DNA of 64,000 bases from Candidatus Wallbacteria bacterium (lineage in GTDB: Bacteria; Muiribacteriota; JAQTZZ01): assembly GCA_028687545.1 (NCBI GenBank), contig JAQTZZ010000012.1, forward strand, positions 1 through 64,000, given 5' to 3'. A model generated the notes under the pieces. The model did no database searches and had not been told where the DNA came from. It saw only the letters and a program-made list of their open reading frames with translations. The translations under genes were made by a program, and so were the position numbers. The first letter of the stretch is position 1, and each line of letters opens with the position of its first letter. Of the stretch, positions 27,686-35,300 are shown one piece after another.

Positions 27686-28616
27686 TGCCTTCTCCAGAGG
27701 AAGAACCAGGCAGAAATTCCTGAAGCTTTCTTACCAGGGCATGCGGTTTCTTGACAATCAACTGTTTCACCAGCGCGTTCAAGTACTCGGAGAGAATTCC
27801 GATGAAGAAAAAAACAAATGAAAATCCGATCATTTCTATGATGATCTCTGAGGGATATCCCGGCGGAGTGCTGTTCAGAAATATTTTTTGATAACAGATC
27901 CACAGGGAATATCCGACCGCGAAAATGAAAAAAGCAAAGGCCCAGACAAAAGAAAGACGCACTATGTTTGGAAAAGCCAGCAGATAGGTTGCTGTAAAAA
28001 CATCCAGCAGCCTGGTAAAATCCATTTTACTGTTGCCTGAAATCCGCTCTCTGATCTTCACTCTCACGGATCTTGACCTGGACGAGATCCCGGGTAACGC
28101 TCCCTTGAGGGAAAAAATCGGGCTTAAGTTATAGCGCTCAAGGGACTGCTTGAGGATCCCGGACCGCGCAACCGCAAAATCGCTGATGTTCTTCTCATAA
28201 CCCTTTACCCTGGTAAGAAAAGAGAACAGTCTGAAGAGCAGGTTCCAGATCGAGAAATATTCTTCTTTCAGGACATGTACTATGTCATCCCCTGTTTCGG
28301 TGAGAGAATTTTTCAAGCACAGCATGTCTTCAAAAGAAAACTGCTGATCAATGTCCATCAGGGCGGTGAACTCACATTCGGCATGCGAAAGACCAATCAG
28401 TGTAGCCCTGTCTTTGCCCACATTGTTCTGGAGAGTGAGCACCTTGATTTTAAGACCTGTTTCGGATGCAAGAGCCTGCATATCAGGCAGTTCCCCTGGC
28501 GAACCATCGTCCACCAGGATGATTTCTCCAATCTCACTCTTGAATCTGGCTGCTTCCCTGACGAAAAGAGTGGTCGTCTCGCCTTCATTGAAAACGCAAA
28601 CCACTATGGATATCAA
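27678..28616 (-). CDS. GT2-family membrane glycosyltransferase
   Basis: A 312-aa glycosyltransferase with a GT-A domain: VVCVFNEGETT, ILVDDGSPGE, NNVGKDRATLIG and the metal-binding TALMDIDQQF. Two C-terminal membrane helices follow (about 215-285), as in polyprenyl-phosphate glycosyltransferases. The TTG at 28616 is chosen because GGAGGG sits six bases upstream and it starts directly at the first GT-A strand. The ATG at 28652 lies inside a 28-base palindrome and has no ribosome site. It probably makes a polyprenyl-linked sugar donor for the GT39-like enzyme encoded three genes downstream. Confidence 0.85.
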   Translation of the reverse strand: MISIVVCVFNEGETTTLFVREAARFKSEIGEIILVDDGSPGELPDMQALASETGLKIKVLTLQNNVGKDRATLIGLSHAECEFTALMDIDQQFSFEDMLCLKNSLTETGDDIVHVLKEEYFSIWNLLFRLFSFLTRVKGYEKNISDFAVARSGILKQSLERYNLSPIFSLKGALPGISSRSRSVRVKIRERISGNSKMDFTRLLDVFTATYLLAFPNIVRLSFVWAFAFFIFAVGYSLWICYQKIFLNSTPPGYPSEIIIEMIGFSFVFFFIGILSEYLNALVKQLIVKKPHALVRKLQEFLPGSSSGEGNG

Positions 28617-28637
28617 AAAAATCCCTCCGGAATAAAA

Positions 28638-28665
28638 GTAGAGACGCGCCATGGCGCGTCTCTAC
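28638..28665. repeat. Perfect 28-base palindrome
   Basis: The arms are GTAGAGACGCGCC and its exact complement around a central AT. It lies just upstream of the GT2 start and looks like a mobile intergenic repeat unit or a strong cruciform/hairpin; no T tract follows on either strand. Confidence 0.8.
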
Positions 28666-28746
28666 AATGGATTTCAAAACAGATTCCCCTGAGCTTCAAC
28701 AAAGCACCGGGTAAGTTTTTCCCGCATGGAAACGCTTCGGGGATAG

Positions 28747-28792
28747 GCAACTGTAATAAAATTCTCACTGCGTTCGAATTTTATACAGTTGC
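28747..28792. repeat. Inverted repeat (about 17-bp stem with one bulge) at the end of the cyclophilin gene
   Basis: GCAACTGTAATAAAATTC pairs with GAATTTTATACAGTTGC across an 11-base loop. It touches the stop codon of the cyclophilin gene, so it may stabilise the 3' end or act as an imperfect terminator, although there is no U run after it. Confidence 0.65.
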
Positions 28793-29667
28793 TAATATTT
28801 TAACTTTCCGGAGACAGTCTTTGGAATATAATCATGTGCTCTCTTGTAGATTATCTCCAGCTTATTCATCTTATCGCCCTGGACGATTTTGTTGACCACA
28901 TCTTGTCCCAGCAGCACGCAACCGAATGCTGTATACTGCCCATCAAGATGGGGAACCACAGTATGGGTAATGAAGAACTGTGAACCGTTGGAATTAGGGT
29001 CGCTAGTCCTGGCCATGGAGAGTACTCCTTCTTCATGCTTCTTGTCTGAGATTTCAAGCCCGAACTCATATCCAGGACCGCCTGAGCCGTTGCCATCAGG
29101 ATCGCCGCCCTGGATCACAAAATTCTTGACTACCCTGTGGAATTTAAGACCATTGTAAAACTGGTGGTCGATCAGGTAGATAAAGGAAGCCACAGTGTTC
29201 GGTGCATCATCTTCATACAGAGCGGCATAGATATCACCCTTGTCAGTGCTGATCTTGACTACCGGCCAGTCTTTGCTGATGGCTGTTCTGGCGCGGTCAG
29301 CCTTAAAATCGCCGGCAATGCCTTTATCGATCGTGGCGATGGCTTCGGATGTGCTCCTCTTGGCAATCATTCCCCAGATGTCCATTGTTACCTCCCCGGT
29401 ATTCGCTATTGCTTCTTGATTGGATTCGGCAGGTTCTTTCACCGTTCCGGATGCAGCGGCTTCAGCAGTGACAGCCGTTTCAGCGGTGACAGCTTTCACT
29501 TCCCCGGTCGAAGCCACTTCGGCAGTGGTCTTCACTTCTCCCGTTGCCGCCGCTTCCTTGGTGGACCCAGGCGTGATCTGACAAACTCCGCCGACGCAGT
29601 TGGTCCCTCCATCAGCGAAAACGCAAACAGTCAGCAGCAGCATCAGCATTGCGATCAATCTAGTCAT
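28792..29667 (-). CDS. Secreted cyclophilin-type peptidyl-prolyl isomerase
   Basis: A 291-aa protein. A signal peptide (about 1-19) is followed by an Ala/Thr/Glu/Val-rich spacer (about 35-95) with repeated TGEVK-like units. The cyclophilin domain starts at about 135, with YNGLKFHRVVKNFVIQGGDP, YEFGLEI, LSMARTSDPNSNGSQFFIT and LDGQYTAFGCVLLGQDVV. The catalytic Arg (FHRV), Gln (IQGGD) and Phe (QFFIT) are present, so it should be active, probably as an extracytoplasmic folding helper. AGGAGG precedes the ATG. Confidence 0.9.
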   Translation of the reverse strand: MTRLIAMLMLLLTVCVFADGGTNCVGGVCQITPGSTKEAAATGEVKTTAEVASTGEVKAVTAETAVTAEAAASGTVKEPAESNQEAIANTGEVTMDIWGMIAKRSTSEAIATIDKGIAGDFKADRARTAISKDWPVVKISTDKGDIYAALYEDDAPNTVASFIYLIDHQFYNGLKFHRVVKNFVIQGGDPDGNGSGGPGYEFGLEISDKKHEEGVLSMARTSDPNSNGSQFFITHTVVPHLDGQYTAFGCVLLGQDVVNKIVQGDKMNKLEIIYKRAHDYIPKTVSGKLKY

Positions 29668-29740
29668 GTTTTCCTCCTTGGTAAATTATTTGTCCAACCT
29701 ATTCCTGCTGTGGTAATAGGTCAATCTCGATCTCCTGACT

Positions 29741-30151
29741 TCAGACAATCTCTTTCAGCCTTTTCTCCAACAGGCCCACGTATTTACTTTTCGGGTATGT
29801 TTTCAGGAATTCCCTGATTAATGATGCGGCTTCGGAATACTGTTTTTTCATGTCGCGGCAGACGATCAGACGGAACAGAGAAATCTCCCTGTAATCACTC
29901 CCTCCCTTATCCGTAATCTTCTGATAAAGTTCAGCTGCGTGAAGATAATCATCCTGCTTTTCATACAGGGCACCCTGAAGATAGAGGTATTCGTCTGCTT
30001 CCGATTTGTATAACCGATCTGTGAGGATTTCGAAGGCTTCCTGATAATTTCCGAGTTTGAGCAGACTGAGGACCTGTTCGACTGAGTCGACAGACACAGC
30101 CTGGATAAAGGAGGCAGCGCTGAAAAAAGCAAGCAGTAATATTTTCTTCAT
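29741..30151 (-). CDS. Small secreted TPR protein
   Basis: A 136-aa protein with a signal peptide (MKKILLLAFFSAASFIQA) followed by three TPR-like helical pairs (LLKLGNYQEAFEIL, EKQDDYLHAAELYQKI, KQYSEAASLIREFLKTYP). It resembles the YbgF/BamD-type TPR modules of envelope proteins but is too short to assign. No strong ribosome site is seen. It lies between the cyclophilin gene and the divergent M42 peptidase. Confidence 0.7.
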   Translation of the reverse strand: MKKILLLAFFSAASFIQAVSVDSVEQVLSLLKLGNYQEAFEILTDRLYKSEADEYLYLQGALYEKQDDYLHAAELYQKITDKGGSDYREISLFRLIVCRDMKKQYSEAASLIREFLKTYPKSKYVGLLEKRLKEIV

Positions 30152-30232
30152 GAAATACCGGCATCATTTTAACACAACTTCCTTTTGGAAGCTATCCCGG
30201 AATCCGGCACCCGATTTTTACTGAAGAAATGT

Positions 30233-30261
30233 TTGCCAAACCGGCTGAGATCAAATAAAAT
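30233..30261 (+). promoter_or_regulatory. Promoter of the M42 peptidase gene
   Basis: TTGCCA (30233-30238), 17 bases, TAAAAT (30256-30261), each one mismatch from consensus. The predicted start near 30268 excludes the ATG at 30262 and supports initiation at 30289. Confidence 0.65.
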
Positions 30262-30288
30262 ATGGTCAATTCAGTCAAGGAGATCCAC

Positions 30289-31356
30289 ATGCATAAAGAC
30301 AGCCTTAAATTCCTTGAGGCTCTGCACCTCGCCTCCAGTCCCACCGGATCTGAAATACCAGCCAAAAAGGTCTTTCGGGAGTATCTGAAAAATTACGCGG
30401 ACAGATTCGAGTCCGACACGATTGGTAATACCATTGCCGTACTCTCAGGATCCAAACCTAAGGGCTCGATCCTGCTCGCCGGGCACATCGACGAGGTCGG
30501 AGTGATGGTGAAATACATTGACGAAAAAGGATTCATCTTCTTCTCGGCTGTGGGAGGTATTGATCCTGCAGTTCTGCCCGGCAAGCGCGTGGTCTTTGAA
30601 AAGAACGGGAAAAAAATTGTAGGAGTGCTCGGGAAAAAGCCGATCCATCTGCTGGATGCCAAGGACCGCGACAAAGCAGTTCAGATGGAAGACCTGTTCA
30701 TAGATATCGGCTGCAACAGTAAAAAAGAAGCGGCAAAGCTTTTAGAACTAGGCGACACAGGGGTCACCAGTTATGGTCTGGAATATCTCCCGAATGACCT
30801 GGCAGTAGCCAGGGGATTCGACGACAGGATCGGTGCTTTCATCATTGCAGAAACTTTGAAAAATCTTTCCAGCCATAAAAAAAACCTCGCTTACACTGTT
30901 TATGCCACAGCCACCACCCAGGAAGAAATCGGCCTGCGCGGGGCATCGGTCTGTGCTTTCAATCTCAAACCTGACCTGGCAATTGCCCTGGATGTTACCC
31001 ATGCCATCGATTATCCGAACGTGGAGAAGAAGAAGTTCGGAGACATCAATCTCGGTAAAGGCGGCGTGATACCCAAAGGACCCAATATCCATCCCTGGAT
31101 TTATACAAACCTTGTTTCAGTAGCTAAGAAAAGCAAGATCCCCTATCAGGTCAACGCCCTTCCCAGACCGGCAGGCAATGATTCCAACGTGATCCAGATC
31201 ACCCGGGGAGGCATCCCGGTGGGCGTGGTCGCGATTCCACTGCGCTACATGCATACCCCTTCGGAAGTGCTGTCGCTTAAGGATGTAGAAAACATCATCA
31301 GGCTGCTGACTGATTTCATCCTCGGTCTGAAGGAAAAAGTAAATTTCAACTGGTGA
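30289..31356 (+). CDS. M42-family metallo-aminopeptidase
   Basis: A 355-aa cytosolic enzyme of the M42 (glutamyl/deblocking aminopeptidase) family. The zinc and catalytic residues are in AGHIDEVGVMV, ARGFDDRIGAF, TTQEEIGLRGA (general-base Glu), DVTHAIDYP and the C-terminal RYMHTPSEV. These enzymes form large tetrahedral complexes that trim peptides from the N-terminus. The ATG at 30289 has AAGGAG six bases upstream and lies downstream of the predicted transcription start. A shared terminator follows. Confidence 0.9.
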   Translation: MHKDSLKFLEALHLASSPTGSEIPAKKVFREYLKNYADRFESDTIGNTIAVLSGSKPKGSILLAGHIDEVGVMVKYIDEKGFIFFSAVGGIDPAVLPGKRVVFEKNGKKIVGVLGKKPIHLLDAKDRDKAVQMEDLFIDIGCNSKKEAAKLLELGDTGVTSYGLEYLPNDLAVARGFDDRIGAFIIAETLKNLSSHKKNLAYTVYATATTQEEIGLRGASVCAFNLKPDLAIALDVTHAIDYPNVEKKKFGDINLGKGGVIPKGPNIHPWIYTNLVSVAKKSKIPYQVNALPRPAGNDSNVIQITRGGIPVGVVAIPLRYMHTPSEVLSLKDVENIIRLLTDFILGLKEKVNFNW

Positions 31357-31394
31357 ACTGATTAACTTGATTTAAAAGACTGGATCACGGCAAT

Positions 31395-31425
31395 AAAAAA
31401 AGCTCCCTTTCAGGAGCTTTTTTTT
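31395..31425. terminator. Bidirectional intrinsic terminator
   Basis: The hairpin AGCTCC/GGAGCT is flanked by an A run on the left and a T run on the right, so it can terminate the M42 gene (plus) and the Flp pilin gene (minus). Confidence 0.85.
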
Positions 31426-31437
31426 ACTTTTCCGTAA

Positions 31438-31611
31438 TTAGCTGACAGATGTGTTGGCAGTGCTCAGTTTGGTTTTAATCGTGTCGAAAATGTCACCGAT
31501 CGATGAGCCGGTAGCGGTCAGAGCTGCGATGGCCACGATGGCGATCAGGCCGAGGATCAGTCCGTATTCGACCATTCCCTGTCCAGATTCCTCTCTGAAA
31601 AATCTTGTCAT
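31438..31611 (-). CDS. flp: Flp/Fap-type (type IVb) pilin
   Basis: A 57-aa protein. A short basic leader with the conserved acidic pair of the class precedes the pilin core (MTRFFREESGQGMVEYGLIL, then a hydrophobic helix rich in Ile/Ala), and a Ser/Thr/Asn tail follows. The VEYGL motif after a Gly is diagnostic of Flp pilins assembled by Tad machines. AGGAGG sits six bases before the ATG. No tad/cpa genes lie in the window, so its assembly machine must be elsewhere or absent. A sigma54-like promoter lies upstream and a shared terminator downstream. Confidence 0.9.
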   Translation of the reverse strand: MTRFFREESGQGMVEYGLILGLIAIVAIAALTATGSSIGDIFDTIKTKLSTANTSVS

Positions 31612-31648
31612 GTTGCGCCTCCTGTTAGAATTATTCTAAAAGATACAT

Positions 31649-31664
31649 AACAATTCCTGTGCCA
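31649..31664 (-). promoter_or_regulatory. Sigma54-like promoter for the Flp pilin gene
   Basis: The minus strand reads TGGCACAGGAATTGTT. It matches the -24/-12 consensus TGGCACG-N4-TTGCW except for two positions, with GG and the -12 element ten bases apart. It ends about 40 bases before the pilin ATG. A sigma70 reading (TTGGCA to TAGAAT) has poor spacing. Confidence 0.5.
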
Positions 31665-31830
31665 AAGAACCAAAATGGCTTGAACAACATGTTTTTCCTT
31701 CGAAAATAGGCTTTAGACCACCAATTTTGCTGAAAATAATGTTCACTTTAGTATACATAATTCAAGGGGACTTAGATCAGAGCGGGGAACTGGTGTTCAC
31801 ATTTATATACATCAGATGCTGTAAAAAAGC

Positions 31831-32085
31831 TCAACTCTCCTGAAGCTCCACCGCCTCCCTGCTGATTTCAGAGGCGAGTCCGAGCAGCAGTTTTTCTTCT
31901 GCTTCGAGTTGGTTCAATTCAGTCCGCTGCTCGTTCAATTTATACTCCAGTCCATCCGGATCGCCGGAAAGCGCTTCCTCGGTCAGGGAAACCAATTCCT
32001 TCATCAACAGATCCAGCCTGACTTCGAGCTCCCGCTGTTCGTTTCTAAGGTTTTTCAGATATGTGATCTTTTCGTAAAGATTCAT
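31831..32085 (-). CDS. Small coiled-coil protein
   Basis: No family is recognised. The 84-residue product from the ATG at 32085 (88 aa from a TTG at 32097 that has GGGAG six bases upstream) is nearly all helix with heptad-like Leu/Glu spacing (LRNEQRELEVRLDLLMKEL, LNQLEAEEKLLLGLA). It overlaps the end of the upstream coiled-coil gene by about 40 bases. Both may be a partner pair resembling small secretion or flagellar chaperones, but no motif proves that. Confidence 0.6.
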   Translation of the reverse strand: MNLYEKITYLKNLRNEQRELEVRLDLLMKELVSLTEEALSGDPDGLEYKLNEQRTELNQLEAEEKLLLGLASEISREAVELQES

Positions 32086-32374
32086 CGAGCCCTGCAATTT
32101 TCTCTCCCCATCCGTTGATGATCTTCTTCAGGCATTTGACCCGTTCCCTCTTGATTTCCACCATAAACTCAAGATTTTCCAGTGTTGTCCTCAGATTCTC
32201 GGCGATCGGCTTATGTCTGGCGCCGGTATGGTTCAGGCTCAGTATTCTCTCTTCCAGATCTGAGATTTCCTTTTTTTTGGACAAGTTGTCAGCTTCTATC
32301 AACTGGATGGACTCGTCAAGCTTTTGAAGTGAGGCGAACAATCCTTTGCTCATGATCATTGATAATTTTAGCAT
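32045..32374 (-). CDS. Small coiled-coil protein
   Basis: About 109 aa. The start is uncertain: ATGs at 32374, 32359 and 32353 are all in frame, and only the first has even a weak AGG upstream. The product is helical and highly charged (LQKLDESIQLIEADN, ISDLEERILSLN, RTTLENLEFMVEIKRE). It lies 13 bases after the triple-GT39 gene and overlaps the next coiled-coil gene. FlgN-like chaperones have a similar size and look, but similarity cannot be claimed from sequence alone. Confidence 0.55.
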   Translation of the reverse strand: MLKLSMIMSKGLFASLQKLDESIQLIEADNLSKKKEISDLEERILSLNHTGARHKPIAENLRTTLENLEFMVEIKRERVKCLKKIINGWGEKIAGLDESLRKDHISEKP

Positions 32375-32387
32375 CAATAGCCTGATT

Positions 32388-35300
32388 TTACAATGCCTGA
32401 CCCTCAGCACGCTTTTCCTGCAACTTCCAGGCAAGCTGACTCACCAGTAAGAATGCCGGGCAGCAGAGCGCTGAAATCCAGCAGAGGTTGAGCAGCATTA
32501 TGTAAAACAGATTGAAATAAAAAGGCGGGCTGATTTCTATTTGATAATTACCAGGGGAAAGAATCAGGAGCGGAGGAAGAGAGCAGATGGAAAAGTCAAA
32601 AGGCCAATGTCTGAAATCGCGGCACAATTCAAGATTGTAGATTTCGCCGCAGGTCAGGGATAATTCATACTTTCTGCCAAATGGCAGGATTTTTCTCTGA
32701 GAAGGTTCATTTTCTTTGTAAATTTCCAGGCTGAGTTTATCCGGAAAAGTCAGTTCCAGGGCGGCAGTCCCATCCTCCCTGCCCGAGGATTTATCATACA
32801 AAATCAGGGACCCTGGTGCTGAATTCGGAGATAAGAAGGCTCTCACCGGCTGCAGATTGTATTTCTCCGTAAACCTGCTCACCTTCTGATTATCCTGCTC
32901 GAAATACTTATCTCCTGAATGGGATAAATTGCGGACGATTAGGTGATACCTGTCCTGGAGTCCGTTTTCCCATGTTTCCCTGCATTGAGATAGTGCCAGA
33001 GCTTTATGAGTCAGAATTTCCCTCCCTGCTGCCAGATCCCTGTCTGGAGAAATCAGAAATTTATCTGGTTTTTCACAGTCAACTTTTAAACATTGCTTAA
33101 GCTGAAAATAACTTCTGTCTTTATTAGCTAGTGTATTGATGTCCTGCTGAAGAAATATCAGGACTAAGGAGAAAAGCCAGATCCTCCTGGCCATGGCGTT
33201 CACACCTGAAACAGGGTGGCACAGAAGCGCGAGAAAAGGTGGAACAGCCAGCAATGTATCTGCAGTAAATAAAGTGATGAAAAGGTAATACAGCATGGTT
33301 CGGCCGGCCTTTGGCACCATGCGGTATCCCAGGAGCAGCGTCAGAAGCCACATGATCTGAACACTGGTTTCATCTCCGCAGAAGTAAAAACCTCCCAGCA
33401 GTTTCTGAAACTGTCCGACCAATTCAGAATGCCAGGAAACTTGAATTCCAGATTCAATCAATATCAGCAGCCGGTAAAGGATGAACAGTGAAATCCAGGC
33501 GGTCTGGAACAATCCAGGTTTTCTTTCCCATTTGCCTATGAACAGAAGATACAGTATTCCGCCGCTTATCAGCGCCATCCATAACAGATCCGGTTCAAAA
33601 AGACCGAGCAGGGCTGCAGCAGCTGTCAGCAAGGCTTTCCCAAGCGTGAGTGGAAGTACCGCACTCCAGAAAATCAGGGACAGATCGAAGTTGATGATTC
33701 TGATCAGATCCTGCTGGGCATACAGGAAATACAGAGGAATGAGGGGCAGCAGCATTAAAGACAGCCGGGCAGTCCCAGCTCCTGAAACGGATTTCACCAG
33801 CCGGTAAGTAAGGAATCCTCCGGCAATAGAGGCCAGGATCGAGCAGATCCTGAGCGATCCGTAATCCAGACCAAGTGCTTTGCTCAGGCTGATTTCAGGG
33901 TACTCAGGACAGGCTCCATTGATGTCCACCAGCAGGATGGCAGCTGCGTAAAGAGTAAAAATGGTCAGCGGATGCCTGCAAACAGCTGCGACAGCTCCAG
34001 GAGCGGACAGGCAGCTCCGTAATTCTGCAGCCTGGATTTTCAGTCTGGAGATCAGAGTAAAGGCTCTTTCCGCAGCATAGAAGTAAATCAGTTGAACTGG
34101 CGGCTTCAGATAAATTTTAAGCTTCCTGCAGGGCAGACAGTTGCCTAGTGCGATTAATAGCAGGACAAACCAGGCGGCATTGATCATCAATATCCACCAT
34201 TTTCTGAAAATCAGAGGCAGCCGCAAGTCGAACTCCAGATTGCCCCCACCAGTGGAAACGACCGGAGGAAGTTCCCAGGATGCGTAAAAAAACGGGCAAT
34301 AGTCGAGCGCTCGGCTCATCCTGAAATGATTCACTGTTCCTGTAGACAGGGGAACTTTAAAATTGTAGTTCCAGAGCTGTACCTGCGGGTTTCGCCAGTT
34401 TTCCTCGGAATAATATTCCAGGATTGTTGAGCAGTCGAATTTGAGTTGCAGCTGCGATTCAGTTTCGCTGACTGTTGATGTGCGTTGCCTGAATGCGACT
34501 AAAGAAAATGGGGCTGAACCAGGAGTATTAAATGCAAAAGCAGGTACCAGGTTGTTTTCCCTTATCAAGCATCGAGTGATCTCTGCTTCCCTCTCGCCGA
34601 TGCTGCTTACTTGCTCCGGCGAATTTTCAATAAAAAGTACATTTTCGTGGCCTGGAATCAGTTTCTGATTCAACCTCTCCCTGGCCAGATCCATAGACAT
34701 CTCTTTTTTTTCAAGCAGAGGGATCAGGCGGCACATCAAGCGCTGTGCAACCTGGCTGCTTCGCTCAGACGGGGAATACAGAAGATTCGTCCCTTCCCGC
34801 AAGTCTTTATCGAGATACTGTTTGAGCTGCGACAGGCTGTGGTCGCATTTAAGCAGTGTATCCAGGTCACCCTGCAGGAAGATCAGCATGATTGCCAGGG
34901 AAAACAACGCAGCGAACGGATTCGGAAGCTTTCCTGCAATGTATCCAAACAGGATCAGGATCAGGGGAGCCAGGAAGCCGAACTCAGTGGCTTCTGGATT
35001 TACTGCCGGGCCGTTCGCAAACGGATGGAACATAAAAAGCAGGGTCAGGCTGAGCAGGATTGCCGAACAGATGGACAGGAATTTTCTCAATTCTCCGCAT
35101 CTGCCGGCAGTGAATACTCCTGAAATCAAAGTTATCCCGACCAGCATCGCCGCATACCTGAACTGCACTGAAAAAAGAAATCCATTGGTAAAGCTATAGA
35201 TAAAGTCATGCAGCGCCGGGATCTGGTTCCAGTATTGGGTACAGAGAAGATCAAAGCTCTTTGGCCGGAATTTCTGAAGCCCACTCAAAAAATAAATTAT

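Noticed and set aside
28617-28652. Upstream ATG for the GT2 gene
   Set aside because: It lies in the centre of a 28-base palindrome with no ribosome site; TTG at 28616 has GGAGGG at good spacing.
30262-30288. Earlier ATG of the M42 peptidase
   Set aside because: It would begin at or before the predicted transcription start, and the next ATG has AAGGAG.
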